From Rhizophagus sp. LPA8_4_AMF (taxonomy: Eukaryota; Glomeromycota; Glomeromycetes; Glomerales; Glomeraceae), in contig JADRCO010001185.1 of assembly GCA_021464525.1 (NCBI GenBank), forward strand, positions 1-21,630: a DNA stretch of 21,630 nt. Reading direction: 5' to 3'. The notes beneath the pieces are model-generated. The model searched no databases. It worked only from the letters and a program-made list of their open reading frames with translations, and was not told the origin of the DNA. Made by a program: the position numbers and the translations under genes. Numbering within the stretch: the first letter of the stretch is position 1; each line of letters opens with the position of its first letter. Below are positions 19,761-21,630 of the stretch, piece by piece.

Positions 19761-21630
19761 ATACATACAATAATGTCACCATGAAACCATTATTTATTAT
19801 CTGCGCGTGATATTTTCCATTTCTACTTCTTAACTTATTAGTATAATTAAAATAAATTCAAGAAGATTCTCAATGTTTCTTTTCAGCTGATCTGATGGAT
19901 TAAAAAATGCATAATAATTCAAAGATCGAGAATTTAAATGATTTTTATTGATCAAAAAAATGTATTTAAATATATTTAAAATCAAAAGTCATTGTCATTG
20001 TTTGTTGCATTTCAATTTATATCAATACACGAAGTAAATAAATGGATTAGGTCTAATATCAATTAAGTTAGAATAAATTATTTATCCTCATCATTTACAT
20101 CATATTACTTTTTAATTCGTAAGTTTCTTTTACTTTTCAATGGTTATACATTATAAATTAATTATACTGTACCTATTTAACCGATAAAGTTAATTGAAAA
20201 TTTGATTAAATGCATTTTATATTATTTGATTCAATAAGTGGCGTTATTGCATATTACAATTTTACAATTGGGTTGTGATCTCTTGAAAAACTTTTTCCTG
20301 TGCAGCCCTCATGCATATATTTGCTCTTTGAACTCTTTTATCAAATAAGTAACTCTTATTCATTTTTTATTGTTCGAAATCGATTTTAAATTATCATCTT
20401 ATAGATCATAATCCTGTTCCCCCGTCCTTCTTCTTGTACAAATTGGGTACGACTTTTTTCCAAGATCAATTTTCCTTATGAAATGATTTTTGTATTATAT
20501 TACAATTTATGTATTTATCATGAATTTCAATTGGAATTTAGATTGGTAATATTATTTTAAAATATATAATCCAAAAAACTTTAATTATTCTTTCGGAAGA
20601 AATTGTTATTTTTCGTATATCAAATTTAATGCTTTTAAAAAAGATTTTATCATATTTTTAATACTAAAAAGATTTAATTTTTTAAACATTTAGATAAAAG
20701 GAAAAAAAAATTATAATTTAATTCCATCCAATATTATTATCTCAATTTTATTGCTTATAGTATCACAACTTTTATAAAATTTGAAATTTTTTGTATACAG
20801 TAATTATTTGTTTTTTTACATATCTGTATTACTAGTTACTGTATGTAGATTATATCTTAATTTTGGTAATTTTTTTTTTTGTGTAATTGATATTTATAAC
20901 TGGGTACCAGTAGTAATATTCATTGATGGTGAATTTATGATGTAATGCAAGCCAATATTTTATTAGATTTTTAATTCCGCCCAAAAAGTACATCATAATG
21001 CTGGTATGGTGACCATAAGCTTTAATAATTAAAAATTTATTTAAAAAAGAATAAAGTACAAGAAAAAGGGTAAGAGAAAATAAAGTAATAAATAATAACA
21101 AAATTATTGTATTTTAAAAAATTTATCTATCAAATAAGCATATAATACATTACAAAATAATTGATAATATATTATTTTAATTTTTTTAATATATTATTTA
21201 TTAACAGAATTTCAATTACATCACCTTTCAAAATATATACATTAAAATTATTAGACTTTTTTAAAGAATTTATTAATTTATTAATTATAAACTATTTTAA
21301 TTATATTAAAAAATCTTTTTTTTTTTTGATTTAATTTAAATTTAAATTTAAAGATTTTATAATTGATTATTTATAAATTTACTATAGTTTTACTATAATT
21401 TTTAAGGATTGATTATCAATATAATTCTATAATTATATGATTATTAGCAAATTAAATTTAATAGTAATCATTTTAGTATTATTATTTACAGTTCTCGAAG
21501 AAAGTAATCAGAATTACAAAAAGTATAAATAACAAAATACTAGTGATTAGAATTTCTTCAAATTTTGTAATTTTATTATCAAATATGTAAAGTTTATGTG
21601 TATTAAATTTCAGCCCTCTATCTTGCTTAG
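19761..21630. other. Gene-less AT-rich DNA to the window end
   Basis: I find no supported gene. A minus-strand frame at 20850-21101 has an 80-residue aromatic-rich product (AYGHHTSIMMYFLGG, EYYYWYP) without a recognised family and may be a relic. A small minus-strand stretch at about 20405-20495 is less AT-rich and ends in a stop near 20403. At the right edge TTAAATTTCAG (21603-21613) resembles a plus-strand splice acceptor, so an exon could begin at 21614 outside the view. 21270-21360 is composed of TTTAAA-type palindromes. Confidence 0.4.

Noticed and set aside
1-21630. tRNA, rRNA or CRISPR content
   Set aside because: No GGTTCRA-type T-loop with matching acceptor stem, no rRNA-like conserved stretches and no regularly spaced repeats were found by eye. 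tRNAscan-SE would settle the tRNA question.

Overview
The window looks like nuclear DNA of an AT-rich filamentous fungus. The evidence is intron-rich protein genes with short GT-AG introns (about 60-260 bp), extreme AT bias with long A and T runs outside genes, Asn/Asp and Ser low-complexity tracts, and four proteins of eukaryotic or fungal type. Base composition and gene style fit an early-diverging fungus such as an arbuscular mycorrhizal Glomeromycotina (Rhizophagus-like). That assignment is inference; no marker gene is present. I found no bacterial genes, CRISPR array, rRNA or tRNA.

Layout: (1) 408-2577, minus strand, a 6-exon gene for a 488-residue fungal coiled-coil protein. (2) 2578-4551, gene-less DNA holding its probable promoter. 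(3) 4552-7616, minus strand, a 10-exon gene for a 753-residue RING E3 ligase of the RNF10/Mag2 family. (4) 7617-8692, intergenic. (5) 8693-9698, minus strand, a 4-exon gene for a 255-residue Pex11-family peroxisome membrane protein. (6) 9699-15655, about 6 kb without a convincing gene, holding an 18-bp minisatellite, nested inverted repeats that look like a decayed non-autonomous DNA transposon, an 81-bp near-palindrome and AT microsatellites. (7) 15656-17414, plus strand, a 3-exon gene for a 501-residue ATF/CREB (Atf1-type) bZIP transcription factor. (8) 17415-21630, about 4.2 kb of AT-rich DNA with hairpins and simple repeats but no supported gene.

The first three genes are co-oriented on the minus strand and the bZIP gene points the other way, so the 6-kb gap lies between divergent PEX11 and bZIP promoters. 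The genes do not form an obvious pathway: ribosome-linked ubiquitination, peroxisome proliferation, stress-type transcription and a scaffold-like coiled coil. I joined all exons by hand. Every junction is GT-AG and keeps one reading frame, so the gene models are well supported. I see no clearly novel multi-gene system; the most interesting items are the uncharacterised coiled-coil family, the duplicated acidic Ser/Thr-Pro motif in the bZIP protein, and the structured repeats in the 6-kb gap.
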